From NCBI GenBank assembly GCA_937121175.1, contig CAKZKD010000028.1, positions 220,506 to 284,505 of the forward strand: a stretch of 64,000 nt of DNA, written 5' to 3'. The translations under genes were made by a program, and so were the position numbers. Below the pieces are notes generated by a model. The model made no database searches. It saw only the letters and a program-made list of their open reading frames with translations, and was not told the origin of the DNA. Source of the DNA: an uncultured Flavobacteriales bacterium (GTDB taxonomy: Bacteria > Bacteroidota > Bacteroidia > Flavobacteriales_G > Salibacteraceae). Every line of letters starts with the position of its first letter. The first letter of the stretch is position 1. This document shows positions 7,980 to 18,273 of this stretch, piece by piece.

Positions 7980-10900
7980 TACTATTTTAAATTCGATTTG
8001 GCAGATCTTAACGGTTACCCTTGTCAGTTTAACTGTTACTTCTTGCGGAGATGCCGAACCTTCAAAAAACAAACTGGCAGAGGCAAAAAAAACATCTAAT
8101 AAATTAAAAATGTTTGAACGTTTGGCTTCATCCGAGACCGGAGTCAAGTTCGCCAATACTCTTAGTCCAGAACAAGAACTTGTATTTTATGATTTTCAAT
8201 ACCAATTCAATGGAGGAGGTGTTGGAGTAGCCGATTTTGATAACGATGGATTACAAGACATCTTTTTTACCGGTAATGAAGTATCCAATAAATTGTACAA
8301 AAATTTGGGAAACCTAAAATTTGAAGATGTAACCGAAAAAGCGGGTGTAGGTCAAGAAGGTTTTTGGTGTAATGGCATCACAATTATAGACATCAACAAT
8401 GATGGGCTTCAAGATATATACATAAGTCGAGGTGGTTTCATGCCTCGTGAAAAAAGAAAAAACAGCTTACTCATTAATAAAGGTAACTTCCAGTTTGAGG
8501 AAAAAGCTGATGAATTTGGCATTGCAGACACAGGCTACACCACTCAATCTGCATTTTTAGATTTTGACCAAGACGGAGATTTGGATTTGTATGTTCTCAA
8601 TCATGATAACAATTGGCAAGGGGGAATGCAAATAAATAAAGAAGACTATAAGAGGCATCTTGTCACTGAAGATCGATTTTACATTAATAACGGTGGGCAA
8701 TTTGTTGAAGATTCCCGTCGAATTGGCTTAGTACAGGAAATTGCTGGTGGATATGGGCTTGGGGTTTCTGTTTGCGATGTAAATAATGATGAATACCCAG
8801 ACTTATATATTTCAAATGACTATGATTCACCAGACAGGCTCTATGTAAATCAACAGAATGGAACATTTAAAGAAGAAATAAAAGAACGAATGACCCATGT
8901 TGCATTGTACAGCATGGGAAATGACTACGCGGATTTAAACAATGATGGTTTTGGTGAAATAGTTGCCTTAGACATGTCTGCCGAAGATCACGTAAGAATA
9001 AAAACTCAAATGGGTGCAATGGCTCCTGAAAAATTTTACGAACTGGTGAAATTTGGATTTCCTCACCAATACATGTACAATTCTCTGCAGTACAATAATG
9101 GAAACGGAACCTTCAGTGATATTGCTCAGTTGGCAGGCATAAGTTCAACAGACTGGAGTTGGGCTCCTTTGATTGCCGATTTTGATAATGATGGGTTTAA
9201 AGATATATTCATTTCCAATGGCTATAGGCTAGATGATAGAGATAACGACTTTAACAAAAGGGCCTTGAGAGAATTTGGAGATCGTGCAAAAGTTAAAAAA
9301 GAAAATAGAAGAAAGGTCTTTGATTTAACCCCTAGTACACCAATCAGTAATTACATGTACCAAAATGATGGAGATTTAACTTTTTCTAAAAAAACATACG
9401 AGTGGAATTTAGGGGAAAAAGGATTTTCAATGGGATCCGCTTTTTGCGACCTCGATAAAGATGGGGATTTAGATTTAATTGTAAATAACCTAGAAAAAGA
9501 ATCGTTCATATATAAAAACAATTCATCAGAAAAAAACAACAATAATTATCTAAGAGTAAAACTAAACTTTGATGGCAAAAGCGTGGTTGGGACAAAAGTG
9601 GAACTAAAAACCACAACATTCTCTCAAACACAATTCATCAACCCTACCCGCGGATATGTATCATCTGTAGAGAAAATTGCGCACTTTGGCATACCCAACG
9701 GAGAGACGATAAAACAAATAATTGTCACTTGGCCAGATAGGACTGTTAAAGTATATACCGACCTAAAGTTAAATCAAGAAGTTGAGATTTTCTATTCAGA
9801 CGGCAAAGCAAAAGGACCGAAAGAAACCCAGGTAAAAAAAATATTTGAGCATATTGAAATTGAAGGGTTAACCTATACACACCAAGAAAACTCTTATGAT
9901 GATTTTGAAAAAGAAATTTTACTTCCACATAGGAATAGTCAACACGGCCCAGAGATAGTTAGCAGCGACGTTAACGGTGATAATTTGGATGATGTATTCA
10001 TTTGTGGTGCCCATAACCAACCTGGCACACTGTTCATTCAAAACTTAAACGGGTCTTTTTCAAAAAACACATCTAAAGGAATCATTCAAGACAGAGCCTA
10101 CGAAGATGTAGGAGCACATTTCTTTGATGCAAATGGTGATGGTGCAATTGATTTATACGTGGCAAGTGGTGGAAATGAGTTTCCAAAAAACAATAACATG
10201 TACCTTCATCGTCTTTATTTAAATGACGGAAAAGGAAATTTCGCGAAATCGAAAAATATTCTACCCAATATTGTAACCAGCGGAAAAGAGGTTACTTCCG
10301 CAGATATCGACAAAGATGGTGACTTAGACTTGTTTGTTGGGGGGCGTATAGTTCCGGGAGAGTACCCTTTTGCCCCGCGTAGCTACATTCTAATTAATGA
10401 AAACGGAAAGTTCATAGACCGTACAGAAACTTTAGCACCCGACTTAATGTACCCAGGGCTAGTTACCGATGCACAATGGGTCGATATTAATAGTGACGGT
10501 AACATGGACATTGTAGTTGTAGGTGAATGGATGCCCATACTTGCACTTATTAATAAAAACGGAAAGTTTGAAAAAGACGAAAAATACGAGAACCTATATA
10601 AAACAACCGGTTGGTGGTTTAGTATTAATGTAGGCGATTTTAATAAAGACGGCCAACCTGACTTCTTAGCTGGCAATCTTGGAAAAAACTACAAATACAA
10701 AGCATCTCATGATGAGCCATTTCAAGTATGGTGTCATGATTTTGATAACTCAGGTTCTTTAGACATTGTTTTAGGTTATTTCGACCATGGAGTGTGTTTC
10801 CCTGTTCGAGGGAGATCGTGCAGTTCGCAACAGATGCCGTTTATAAAATCTAAATATCCGACGTTTGAATCGTTTGCAAACGCGACGATTTCAGATATTT

Positions 10901-11310
10901 ATGGAAAATCATTGAACGAAGCATTAAACCTCAAGGCTTCAACATTTTCAAACTCTGTAATTCTTAGTACCACAGAAAGAAACTATAAAGTAACACCCCT
11001 ATCCAATCAATTTCAGTTCTCCTGTATTCAAGATGCAATTATAGAAGATTTTGATGGAGACGGTGCATTGGATGTTGTTGGTGGTGGCAACCTTTATACA
11101 GCAGAAGTTGAAACTCCAAGAAACGACGCTTCAATCGGTTTCTTTGCAAAAGGCGACAACAGTGGCAATTTTACATTTATCCCATACTCTAAATCAGGAA
11201 TATCTATGTCAGGAGATGTGAAAGACTTGGAAAGAATAAATGGAAACGACGACAAAAAAATCATTTTGGTTGGGTCAAATGATTTTAAACTTGACATAAT
11301 CGTAAAATAA
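7957..11310 (+). CDS. Large FG-GAP/VCBS-repeat lipoprotein with ASPIC/UnbV domain (CRTAC1-like)
   Basis: This protein of about 1,117 residues is probably exported and lipid-anchored: a hydrophobic signal ends in VTSC, a good lipobox. Many FG-GAP/VCBS blade motifs follow, of the form DFDNDGLQDIF or DKDGDLDL, whose acidic loops usually bind calcium, arranged as beta-propellers. An ASPIC/UnbV domain lies near residues 540-620 and includes TRGYVSSVEKIAHFG. A second set of blades fills the C-terminal half. ATGs at 7957, 7960 and 7972 are all possible; each overlaps the regulator gene, and 7972 gives the neatest 25-residue signal. Family members are found at the surface of Bacteroidota, often near polysaccharide-uptake genes, but none is seen here. 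The role is unknown. Confidence 0.85.
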   Translation: MMFRNMRNTILNSIWQILTVTLVSLTVTSCGDAEPSKNKLAEAKKTSNKLKMFERLASSETGVKFANTLSPEQELVFYDFQYQFNGGGVGVADFDNDGLQDIFFTGNEVSNKLYKNLGNLKFEDVTEKAGVGQEGFWCNGITIIDINNDGLQDIYISRGGFMPREKRKNSLLINKGNFQFEEKADEFGIADTGYTTQSAFLDFDQDGDLDLYVLNHDNNWQGGMQINKEDYKRHLVTEDRFYINNGGQFVEDSRRIGLVQEIAGGYGLGVSVCDVNNDEYPDLYISNDYDSPDRLYVNQQNGTFKEEIKERMTHVALYSMGNDYADLNNDGFGEIVALDMSAEDHVRIKTQMGAMAPEKFYELVKFGFPHQYMYNSLQYNNGNGTFSDIAQLAGISSTDWSWAPLIADFDNDGFKDIFISNGYRLDDRDNDFNKRALREFGDRAKVKKENRRKVFDLTPSTPISNYMYQNDGDLTFSKKTYEWNLGEKGFSMGSAFCDLDKDGDLDLIVNNLEKESFIYKNNSSEKNNNNYLRVKLNFDGKSVVGTKVELKTTTFSQTQFINPTRGYVSSVEKIAHFGIPNGETIKQIIVTWPDRTVKVYTDLKLNQEVEIFYSDGKAKGPKETQVKKIFEHIEIEGLTYTHQENSYDDFEKEILLPHRNSQHGPEIVSSDVNGDNLDDVFICGAHNQPGTLFIQNLNGSFSKNTSKGIIQDRAYEDVGAHFFDANGDGAIDLYVASGGNEFPKNNNMYLHRLYLNDGKGNFAKSKNILPNIVTSGKEVTSADIDKDGDLDLFVGGRIVPGEYPFAPRSYILINENGKFIDRTETLAPDLMYPGLVTDAQWVDINSDGNMDIVVVGEWMPILALINKNGKFEKDEKYENLYKTTGWWFSINVGDFNKDGQPDFLAGNLGKNYKYKASHDEPFQVWCHDFDNSGSLDIVLGYFDHGVCFPVRGRSCSSQQMPFIKSKYPTFESFANATISDIYGKSLNEALNLKASTFSNSVILSTTERNYKVTPLSNQFQFSCIQDAIIEDFDGDGALDVVGGGNLYTAEVETPRNDASIGFFAKGDNSGNFTFIPYSKSGISMSGDVKDLERINGNDDKKIILVGSNDFKLDIIVK

Positions 11311-11372
11311 CTGGCGCTAGTCGGCTTAATTTACCAGTAGTAGAAACTATTTCACGAAACATATATTTTTTT

Positions 11373-11401
11373 TTGTTAAGTAGTTAATATTTCTATATTT
11401 G
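11373..11401 (+). promoter_or_regulatory. Full Bacteroidota promoter, TTG-N18-TATATTTG
   Basis: TTG at 11373-11375 and TATATTTG at 11394-11401 are separated by 18 bases, matching the Bacteroidota -33/-7 consensus in both halves. The ATG of the first beta-helix cargo gene is 43 bases downstream. This is the best promoter in the window and probably also drives the second cargo gene at 14791. Confidence 0.7.
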
Positions 11402-11444
11402 GTGGTTCATTCGAAACTTGTACACAGTAATTTAAATAGAGAAT

Positions 11445-14400
11445 ATGAAAAAACTTCTACTTCGAACATTATTAATTTGCTTGCCTTTTATTGCAATTGG
11501 ACAATCAAAAAGAGTTGCTACTTATCCTACATTATTCAACAACAATGGTTCTAGTGGCGTTGCGTTCAACCTGACCACAGGCAGCGCTCCCATTCTAGTT
11601 AAGGATATTTTTAACGCAGCAAATAATGGTGCAACCCATGAAATTTTATGGAGCCCTAATCCAATTAACAATCCAGCTACGGGTTGGGCAGTAAATGCCA
11701 GTTATACAAGCTTAGGCACATGGCCAACAGTTGGAGGGAACGGTACTGTACCCGTTTCCATTTCTGGTGGAACCCTCAATTGGATCATACCTGCAAATAC
11801 CACTGTTGCAGTAGTGATAGATGGGGGCATGAGCTATTTCAACACCGGCACCACATGGCCAGCTGGTGTCCCAACAAGTTTCTCATCCCCAGGAAATGAA
11901 TTAACGATTACTACCGGTCCTGGTGTTGGCTACGGAGGCGGAAAAAACGCAATGAGTTTCTCTCCGCGTGGTTTTGTTGGTTGGGTTGACTTTGAGATAT
12001 TTGGTTTTCCTAATGACGCTGGTGTTTCTGATGTGTACAATCCTGGAATTCCAACTTGTGCAACATTATCAGACACAGTTGAATTTGAAATACAAAATTT
12101 TGGTTTAACCGGCTTAGATAGCTGTTTGTTCAATTGGTCATTCAACGGTGCAGTGCAATCGCCGATTAAATTCATCGGGCCATTAACAAATAGAAATTCT
12201 TTCTCAAGTGTAGTGGTTAACGCACCTAGAGTTCTAATTGAAGGTGACACGATTAAAGCTTGGACATCAATGCCAAATGGTGTTATGGACAGTTTGACAT
12301 CTAATGACACAATTGAATTTATAATCAGAAAAGGGATACTCTCGGGTCTTTATACCGTGGGAGGTCCATTTGCCGACTATGATTCTTTGCATAAAGCAAT
12401 CGATGACATAAATTTCAAAGGAATTTGTGGAGATATAACTTTTAGACTTAACAATGGTAATCATTATGCATTATGTGATATTGGTGATGTCGATGGAATG
12501 GATAATGGAGAAAAAATAACATTTACTTCTTTAGGTCAAAATCCAGATTCTTCTACCATTATTTGGAATGCAACAAATGCCTCTGAAAATAGAGTCATTG
12601 GGTTCTATGGTTCACAGAATTTTTACTTTGAACACCTTACAATAGCAGATTCAAGTGGGGCTACATATTCAGGACTTATTGAACTCGAGAATGCTTCTAA
12701 CATTAACTTCTTTAATTGTAATTTCAACACAACTTATGCCGGAACAAGTAATCGTTCTCGATTGGTTTACAACTCTGGTAGTATTGACGGGTTATCCTTC
12801 AAAAACTGTGCTTTTAACAATGGCTATGAAGCCTTTTTTATTGAAGGAAATTCTAAGGGTATTGAAATAGAATTTTGTGAGTTCAATAATTTTTACCGTG
12901 GAGCAATTGCTTTATCCGAAGTCGAAAATGTGCTTATAGACAATAATGAAAATTTTAATTCCACACGTTCACCTCAAACTTCATCTGCATTTTTAAGATT
13001 AAATGAGGTTGCTGGTAGTCTTTATATTACTAACAACAGTAACATCCGAACCGAAACTACTATGAGAAATGGATTTATTGTCAATGAGGCAAGTGGTTCT
13101 CCTTCAAATCCAATTCTCATTGCTAATAATAGAATCGTAATGGGCGATACCAACCTAACAGGACAATATAGAGGTCTGAGTTTTAACGACATTAAATTCA
13201 CTTCAATTGCTCACAACTCTATTGTTGTGTTAGGAACCAATGCGAATTCAACCCCAATTTATACAAACCTGGGTAACAGTAATGATATCGTAAATAATGT
13301 ATTTGTAAATTATGGTTCAGGATTGTGTTTTGATGTAGTTAACAAATCGTTTATTAACGATATGAATAATAATGTCATTTTTAATTCCTCTAGAACTCTT
13401 GGAGAATATACTAATGGAGGTGTTACTTCGTTTAACGATTGGAATACCAATTTCGGATTTGATGTTAATGGAGCCTCCGCTGATCCAATGTTCCTAGATA
13501 GTACTCTTGTTTTTTGTTCTTCAGCAATAGATAACATTGGTACTCCAACTGTTATATCATCTGATGTTACAGGCGTAAACAGATCTACTACTAATCCAGA
13601 TCCTGGAGCTTTTGAATTTTCTACACCAGATAAGTTCTCAGCTGGAGATGTTTTCAGTATTTGCAACGGAGATGTTGTTACTATTACTCCAGATGTATCC
13701 GCTAGTGATATTATTATCTGGGATGGTATTGATACATCGAAAACTAAAGGGTATAGCCAAACTGGAATGTATCAGGCTACTCTTGTAGGAGTTTGTGGCA
13801 CCTCAACTGATACATTTCATGTTGTCATCAATGATGTAGTGCAATTACCAAACGATACCAATATTTGCGCTGGAGATACTTTTAACATAATTACTAACCT
13901 ACCTACCGCAAATCATTCTTGGAATACTGGTAGTGGGTCATCGTCCATTGACATTCATCGTCAAGGGCAATATTATGTTGGTGTAAATGATAGTGATAAC
14001 TGTTTTTCTTCAGATACCATTGAAATTACTTTTTCTAGAGGGGTTGATTTAGCGAATGATACAACTCTCTGTAAAACTGCTAACTCCTCAATTGATCTTA
14101 ATCCAGGAACAGGTGTTGGTTCATATTTATGGAGTAATGGTTCTTCTGCAAACAGACAAATCGTAGATAGTAGTTCGACCTACTGGGTGCGCTACACTGA
14201 TAATAGCAACTGTGTATCAACAGACACGATGATGGTGAATTTCGTTCCATTGCCGTTTGCCACGTTTACCCAAAGTCAGTTTTCACAAAGTAACTGGGAA
14301 TTTATTGCTGATGACCAGTCAGGAGACGACTACTTATGGTCGTTTGGAGATGGTAATATTGATTCAGGTAAAATCTGGAAAACGGTAAACATTTATCAAT

Positions 14401-14762
14401 CCAACGGTATCTATAAGGTAGAGCTTACTGTTAAGTCTAACTTATGTGGTGAAACGAAATTCAGTAAAGAAATTGAGGTAATTACAGTCGGAAATGAAGA
14501 ATTCATCTCTAACAATTCATTTACTGTTTATCCAAACCCTGTTAGTTCCAATGGTATTATTGTTATTGATTACAAATCAATTGGTAGTGCTTATCAAGTT
14601 AAATTAATTTCATTAGACGGTGCTACCGTACTTGAACGAGTGGTAAATCAAAACGCTACCAGCTCAATTAATGTTAGCAACTTGGATATTTCTACAGGTG
14701 TTTATATTATAGAGGTTGAAGATCAAAACAAAATTCAACGTACAAAAATTCAAATTCACTAA
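11445..14762 (+). CDS. T9SS-secreted protein with parallel beta-helix and PKD-like domain
   Basis: This 1,105-residue protein is predicted to be exported by Sec and then moved across the outer membrane by the type IX system. It has a signal peptide (about residues 1-19, ending IAIGQS). A region around 325-620 is full of short Asn-rich strands of the kind seen in right-handed beta-helices, for example FKNCAFNNGYEAFFIEG. Several Ig-like segments rich in Asp and Ser follow, then a PKD-like module (YLWSFGDGN). The C-terminus is a type A sorting domain starting at FTVYPNPV and ending in TKIQIH. It resembles the next gene in overall plan, which suggests duplication. Beta-helices often bind or cleave polysaccharide, but no catalytic residues were identified. 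Adhesin is the safest guess. Confidence 0.85.
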   Translation: MKKLLLRTLLICLPFIAIGQSKRVATYPTLFNNNGSSGVAFNLTTGSAPILVKDIFNAANNGATHEILWSPNPINNPATGWAVNASYTSLGTWPTVGGNGTVPVSISGGTLNWIIPANTTVAVVIDGGMSYFNTGTTWPAGVPTSFSSPGNELTITTGPGVGYGGGKNAMSFSPRGFVGWVDFEIFGFPNDAGVSDVYNPGIPTCATLSDTVEFEIQNFGLTGLDSCLFNWSFNGAVQSPIKFIGPLTNRNSFSSVVVNAPRVLIEGDTIKAWTSMPNGVMDSLTSNDTIEFIIRKGILSGLYTVGGPFADYDSLHKAIDDINFKGICGDITFRLNNGNHYALCDIGDVDGMDNGEKITFTSLGQNPDSSTIIWNATNASENRVIGFYGSQNFYFEHLTIADSSGATYSGLIELENASNINFFNCNFNTTYAGTSNRSRLVYNSGSIDGLSFKNCAFNNGYEAFFIEGNSKGIEIEFCEFNNFYRGAIALSEVENVLIDNNENFNSTRSPQTSSAFLRLNEVAGSLYITNNSNIRTETTMRNGFIVNEASGSPSNPILIANNRIVMGDTNLTGQYRGLSFNDIKFTSIAHNSIVVLGTNANSTPIYTNLGNSNDIVNNVFVNYGSGLCFDVVNKSFINDMNNNVIFNSSRTLGEYTNGGVTSFNDWNTNFGFDVNGASADPMFLDSTLVFCSSAIDNIGTPTVISSDVTGVNRSTTNPDPGAFEFSTPDKFSAGDVFSICNGDVVTITPDVSASDIIIWDGIDTSKTKGYSQTGMYQATLVGVCGTSTDTFHVVINDVVQLPNDTNICAGDTFNIITNLPTANHSWNTGSGSSSIDIHRQGQYYVGVNDSDNCFSSDTIEITFSRGVDLANDTTLCKTANSSIDLNPGTGVGSYLWSNGSSANRQIVDSSSTYWVRYTDNSNCVSTDTMMVNFVPLPFATFTQSQFSQSNWEFIADDQSGDDYLWSFGDGNIDSGKIWKTVNIYQSNGIYKVELTVKSNLCGETKFSKEIEVITVGNEEFISNNSFTVYPNPVSSNGIIVIDYKSIGSAYQVKLISLDGATVLERVVNQNATSSINVSNLDISTGVYIIEVEDQNKIQRTKIQIH

Positions 14763-14790
14763 GTCACATAGATAAAAAATACGTAACAAT

Positions 14791-17700
14791 ATGAAGAAAT
14801 TATATACTTCCTTAGCAGTTTTCACTCTACTTCTTGTGGCAGGTGTTGATGTACTTGCTCAAAACTATTGTACTCCTCGTTTTACAAGAAACTGGACATC
14901 CATGTCAAGTTTTCAAACTACTGGAGGAATTCAAGATGTTAATGTGGGTAGTCTTACAAGAACAAATGGAAACAATGGTTATACCGATGCAACTAATCTG
15001 GCCACGTTAATCGTTGCACCTAGTTCTACAGTTCAATTTACTTTCACCTATGATTGGATAAATGGTAGTGCTTACGATCGAATGTGGATTGATTGGAATC
15101 AGAACGGAACATTTGACGCTGCTGAACGATTAATAACAAGTCCGCGTTATGGACGTGGTTCTAGAACTTCAACTACCTATTCTGTGACCATGCCTGATGC
15201 TTCGGGTATGGTTCCGGGATCTACGAGACTAAGAGCGCGAACCGAAGAGAGCACAAATACTAATCCATGTTACAATGGTTCATGGGGTGGTAGTGTTGTT
15301 GACATTGAAGTTTTTGTACCTCAAAATTCATCCACGATTAGTGAAGTAATTTCACCTGGAAATCCAGTTTGCCCTGGTGTTCTATTTCAGGATTTAACCA
15401 TTAAAGTTTGTAACGACGGTATTGCTAGATTAGACACATTTCAAGTAGGAGGTTTGTATAGAACTACCGACGCTATTGGTAACCCTATCCCCGAAATAAC
15501 AATGCCAAATATCACATATGTTGATTCTTTAGCGCCAGGTGAATGTAGAGATGTTCTTGTATATCAGCACTCTCCTGGATTTAAAACTGGTGATACCATT
15601 ATTATCTGGAGTTCTATGCCAAACGGAGTTGTTGATTCTGTTGATAATCGTGATACTATAATGTACATAATTGATCCGTATTTAGCTACCAAGAGATTCA
15701 GTGTTGGCGATACCACTGCTGGTGCTAATGATTTCTCATCATTGAATATAGCCCTAAACTATTTTGATTCTATTGGAGGTCTTTGTGATTCGTTAATTAT
15801 TGAATTAGACACTAGCTACAGTGGAACAGTAGACCAATACGCCATCCCAAATTTGAGTGGCGCTGGGTCTAATGCACCTATTATCATTAGAAATAAAGTA
15901 CCTGAGACTCAAATTACTCTTCGATATGATTCTGCTGATGTTGATAATAATTATGTAATGTTAGTAGGTGATGTAAGTTACGTTTTCTTTGAGAACATTA
16001 ACTTCTATACTGCAGACGGTTTTGCAACTAATCACGGACAAAACATTCTCATTTCCGATGAATCAAATAACATTCATTTCATTCATTGTAATTTTGAAAA
16101 TGAATTTTTCAACAACACGAACAGAAACAACAATAGTTTAGTTCGAGGTACTGATGTTGGTTCAACAATAACTTTTAGTGATTGTAACTTTACCAATGGT
16201 AGTGATGCTATTTATTTTCAGTCCGGCTCAGAAATTATGATTTCAGACGCAAAAATAATTGATGCCACATTAGTAGGTATCCATCTTAATAATTGCACGA
16301 ATATTTCAGTTTCCAATTCGGAGATTAAATCCTTAACTAACAATTCTTATGCTTTTACAAACATTAACCTAATTGGCATGGGCATGTGGTTTGTTAATCC
16401 AAGGGGTGATTTCTTCATCGACAACAACTTAGTTGGCGCTTCGAACAGTCAATGGCCTAGATATGGTGTTTTCATTAATAACTATTCAAAAATCAGTGGT
16501 GTTGGTAATATTCAAAATAATGTTATAAATATCGGACAGCCATGGAGTTCACTTGCGATAAGGGGTCTCTATTTGAATCAATCTAGTGCATTGAATATTC
16601 AGCACAATAGTATTGCCGTTAATGGTAATTCAAACGCTAACAGTTCGTTATTTATCTCTGGAGGTTCAGGAAATAAATTATTCAATAATATTTTCTCTAT
16701 CGAAGTAGCTGGTGAAGCTATGACGCAAAGTACATTGGGGGTAGCACAAAGTGATTACAATAACTACTACTCTTTTGGTAATGACATTATTTCTATTGGG
16801 GGTACTGGCTACGCAAATATTACCGGTTTCAGAAATGCATCTTCTTATGGCATGAATTCGTATAATTTAAACCCATTTTTTTACGATACAAAAAGAAATG
16901 ATTTACACGTTTGTAATAATTTACTTTCTAGAGGCGGAACTGCATTTAGTTCAGTGTCCTCGGATATAGATGGCGACTCTCGTGATATGGTTACTCCAAG
17001 TATAGGAGCAGATGAATTTACTCCAATATCTGAAGTAAGATTAGTTGATGACTACGGTCTTTGCCCAGGAGATACTACTAGGCTTTCTGCTGGTGGTGGA
17101 AACTTTGGAGAAACTGCTATTTGGAAGTCTATTGCTACTGGCTCTACAATTGATACTAATCAATGGATTGATGTTACTGTTCCTGGAGAATTTGCCGTAA
17201 CCTTTTTCAACACTTGTGGTGTTGTTGTTGATACAGTTGAAATTATTGCTCCAGAAGCGGCCAACTTGCCAAGTGATACTAATCTTTGTGACGGTGCAGT
17301 GTATAGTGTAGATGCATCTATCACAAATGGAACTTCCTACATGTGGTCAACTAACGATACTGGTAATGCAATTGTTATTGATAAGCAAGCTACCTATTTT
17401 ATTACAACTACTGATGTTTGGGGATGTATCTCTTCTGACCAATTTGATGTCACCTATTCACCTGCTGCAGGAATCGTAGAAGTAGATGAAGAAATTTGTG
17501 ATAGAGATTTTATTCAACTTAACTCTAATGTATCGAATACAATCGGTGCTACTTTCACTTGGACTGGTTATGATGGAAGTGTATCTGAAACTAATTCAGT
17601 TGCTGCCTTCCTAGGTAGCGATTTACCTGTAGGTGGAGGGAAAGTTAAAGTTTTAGTTAATCATTTAGGTTGTATTACAGAAGACAGTGTTCAGTATTCA

Positions 17701-18210
17701 GTACTGGGAACCCCTAGTATTCAAATTAGTGATACAACTAATGGTTTATTGTTCAAAGTGGTTTCTAATACTTCTGCTGGCAACAACCACTCATGGGACT
17801 TTGGAGATGGAGATACTTCAGGTTTCCGCTCTCCAAAACACATATATTCAGCTAACGGCACGTATGAAGTAAAATACACTAATAGCAACAAGTGTAAAAC
17901 CGCTGATACAACCTTTGAAGTAACAGTGCTTACATTAGATGTCGAATTGAATTCTAAAGAAGGTAGATTAACTCTATTTCCTAACCCAAACAACGGGTCT
18001 TTTAATCTTGAATTTAATGACATGAACGCGGAAAATGTAACTATTAGTGTTACAGACTTAAACGGTAGAACAGTATTCACAGAGAATATCGGAACAATTT
18101 CTACCAATACTAATCACAACGTGAATATTGAGAATATCGCCTCAGGATACTATAACATTAATATAGATATTGACGGAGCAATTTCTACAGAACGTTTCAT
18201 TGTGAAATAG
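14791..18210 (+). CDS. T9SS-secreted protein with GEVED domain, beta-helix and PKD-like domain
   Basis: This 1,139-residue protein starts with a signal peptide ending near VLAQN. A GEVED-type domain follows (about 30-175), recognisable from MWIDWNQNGTFDAAE and TRLRARTE. An Ig-like segment and then an Asn-rich beta-helix region (about 340-700) come next, with several SDTNLCDG-type modules after them. A PKD-like module contains HSWDFGDGDT, and the type A sorting domain begins LTLFPNPNNG and ends ERFIVK. It lies 28 bases after the other large cargo gene with no promoter box between, so the two are likely co-transcribed. The shared modular order points to a common origin, with the GEVED domain gained or lost in one copy. 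The function is unknown and likely at the surface. Confidence 0.86.
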   Translation: MKKLYTSLAVFTLLLVAGVDVLAQNYCTPRFTRNWTSMSSFQTTGGIQDVNVGSLTRTNGNNGYTDATNLATLIVAPSSTVQFTFTYDWINGSAYDRMWIDWNQNGTFDAAERLITSPRYGRGSRTSTTYSVTMPDASGMVPGSTRLRARTEESTNTNPCYNGSWGGSVVDIEVFVPQNSSTISEVISPGNPVCPGVLFQDLTIKVCNDGIARLDTFQVGGLYRTTDAIGNPIPEITMPNITYVDSLAPGECRDVLVYQHSPGFKTGDTIIIWSSMPNGVVDSVDNRDTIMYIIDPYLATKRFSVGDTTAGANDFSSLNIALNYFDSIGGLCDSLIIELDTSYSGTVDQYAIPNLSGAGSNAPIIIRNKVPETQITLRYDSADVDNNYVMLVGDVSYVFFENINFYTADGFATNHGQNILISDESNNIHFIHCNFENEFFNNTNRNNNSLVRGTDVGSTITFSDCNFTNGSDAIYFQSGSEIMISDAKIIDATLVGIHLNNCTNISVSNSEIKSLTNNSYAFTNINLIGMGMWFVNPRGDFFIDNNLVGASNSQWPRYGVFINNYSKISGVGNIQNNVINIGQPWSSLAIRGLYLNQSSALNIQHNSIAVNGNSNANSSLFISGGSGNKLFNNIFSIEVAGEAMTQSTLGVAQSDYNNYYSFGNDIISIGGTGYANITGFRNASSYGMNSYNLNPFFYDTKRNDLHVCNNLLSRGGTAFSSVSSDIDGDSRDMVTPSIGADEFTPISEVRLVDDYGLCPGDTTRLSAGGGNFGETAIWKSIATGSTIDTNQWIDVTVPGEFAVTFFNTCGVVVDTVEIIAPEAANLPSDTNLCDGAVYSVDASITNGTSYMWSTNDTGNAIVIDKQATYFITTTDVWGCISSDQFDVTYSPAAGIVEVDEEICDRDFIQLNSNVSNTIGATFTWTGYDGSVSETNSVAAFLGSDLPVGGGKVKVLVNHLGCITEDSVQYSVLGTPSIQISDTTNGLLFKVVSNTSAGNNHSWDFGDGDTSGFRSPKHIYSANGTYEVKYTNSNKCKTADTTFEVTVLTLDVELNSKEGRLTLFPNPNNGSFNLEFNDMNAENVTISVTDLNGRTVFTENIGTISTNTNHNVNIENIASGYYNINIDIDGAISTERFIVK

Positions 18211-18224
18211 GAATAATAAACTAG

Positions 18225-18260
18225 AAAAAAAAGGGGCTGAAATTCAGCCCCTTTTTTTTT
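18225..18260. terminator. Bidirectional terminator between cargo genes and alaS
   Basis: GGGGCTGAA (18233-18241) pairs with TTCAGCCCC (18243-18251). An A tract precedes the hairpin and a T tract follows it, so it can end transcription from both directions. It sits between the convergent genes ending at 18210 and 18274. Confidence 0.88.
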
Positions 18261-18273
18261 ATTAAGACAAACT

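Noticed and set aside
11365..11374. T-run before the beta-helix cargo gene as a terminator
   Set aside because: No stem precedes it. It lies directly at the -33 end of the promoter, where A/T tracts are common.
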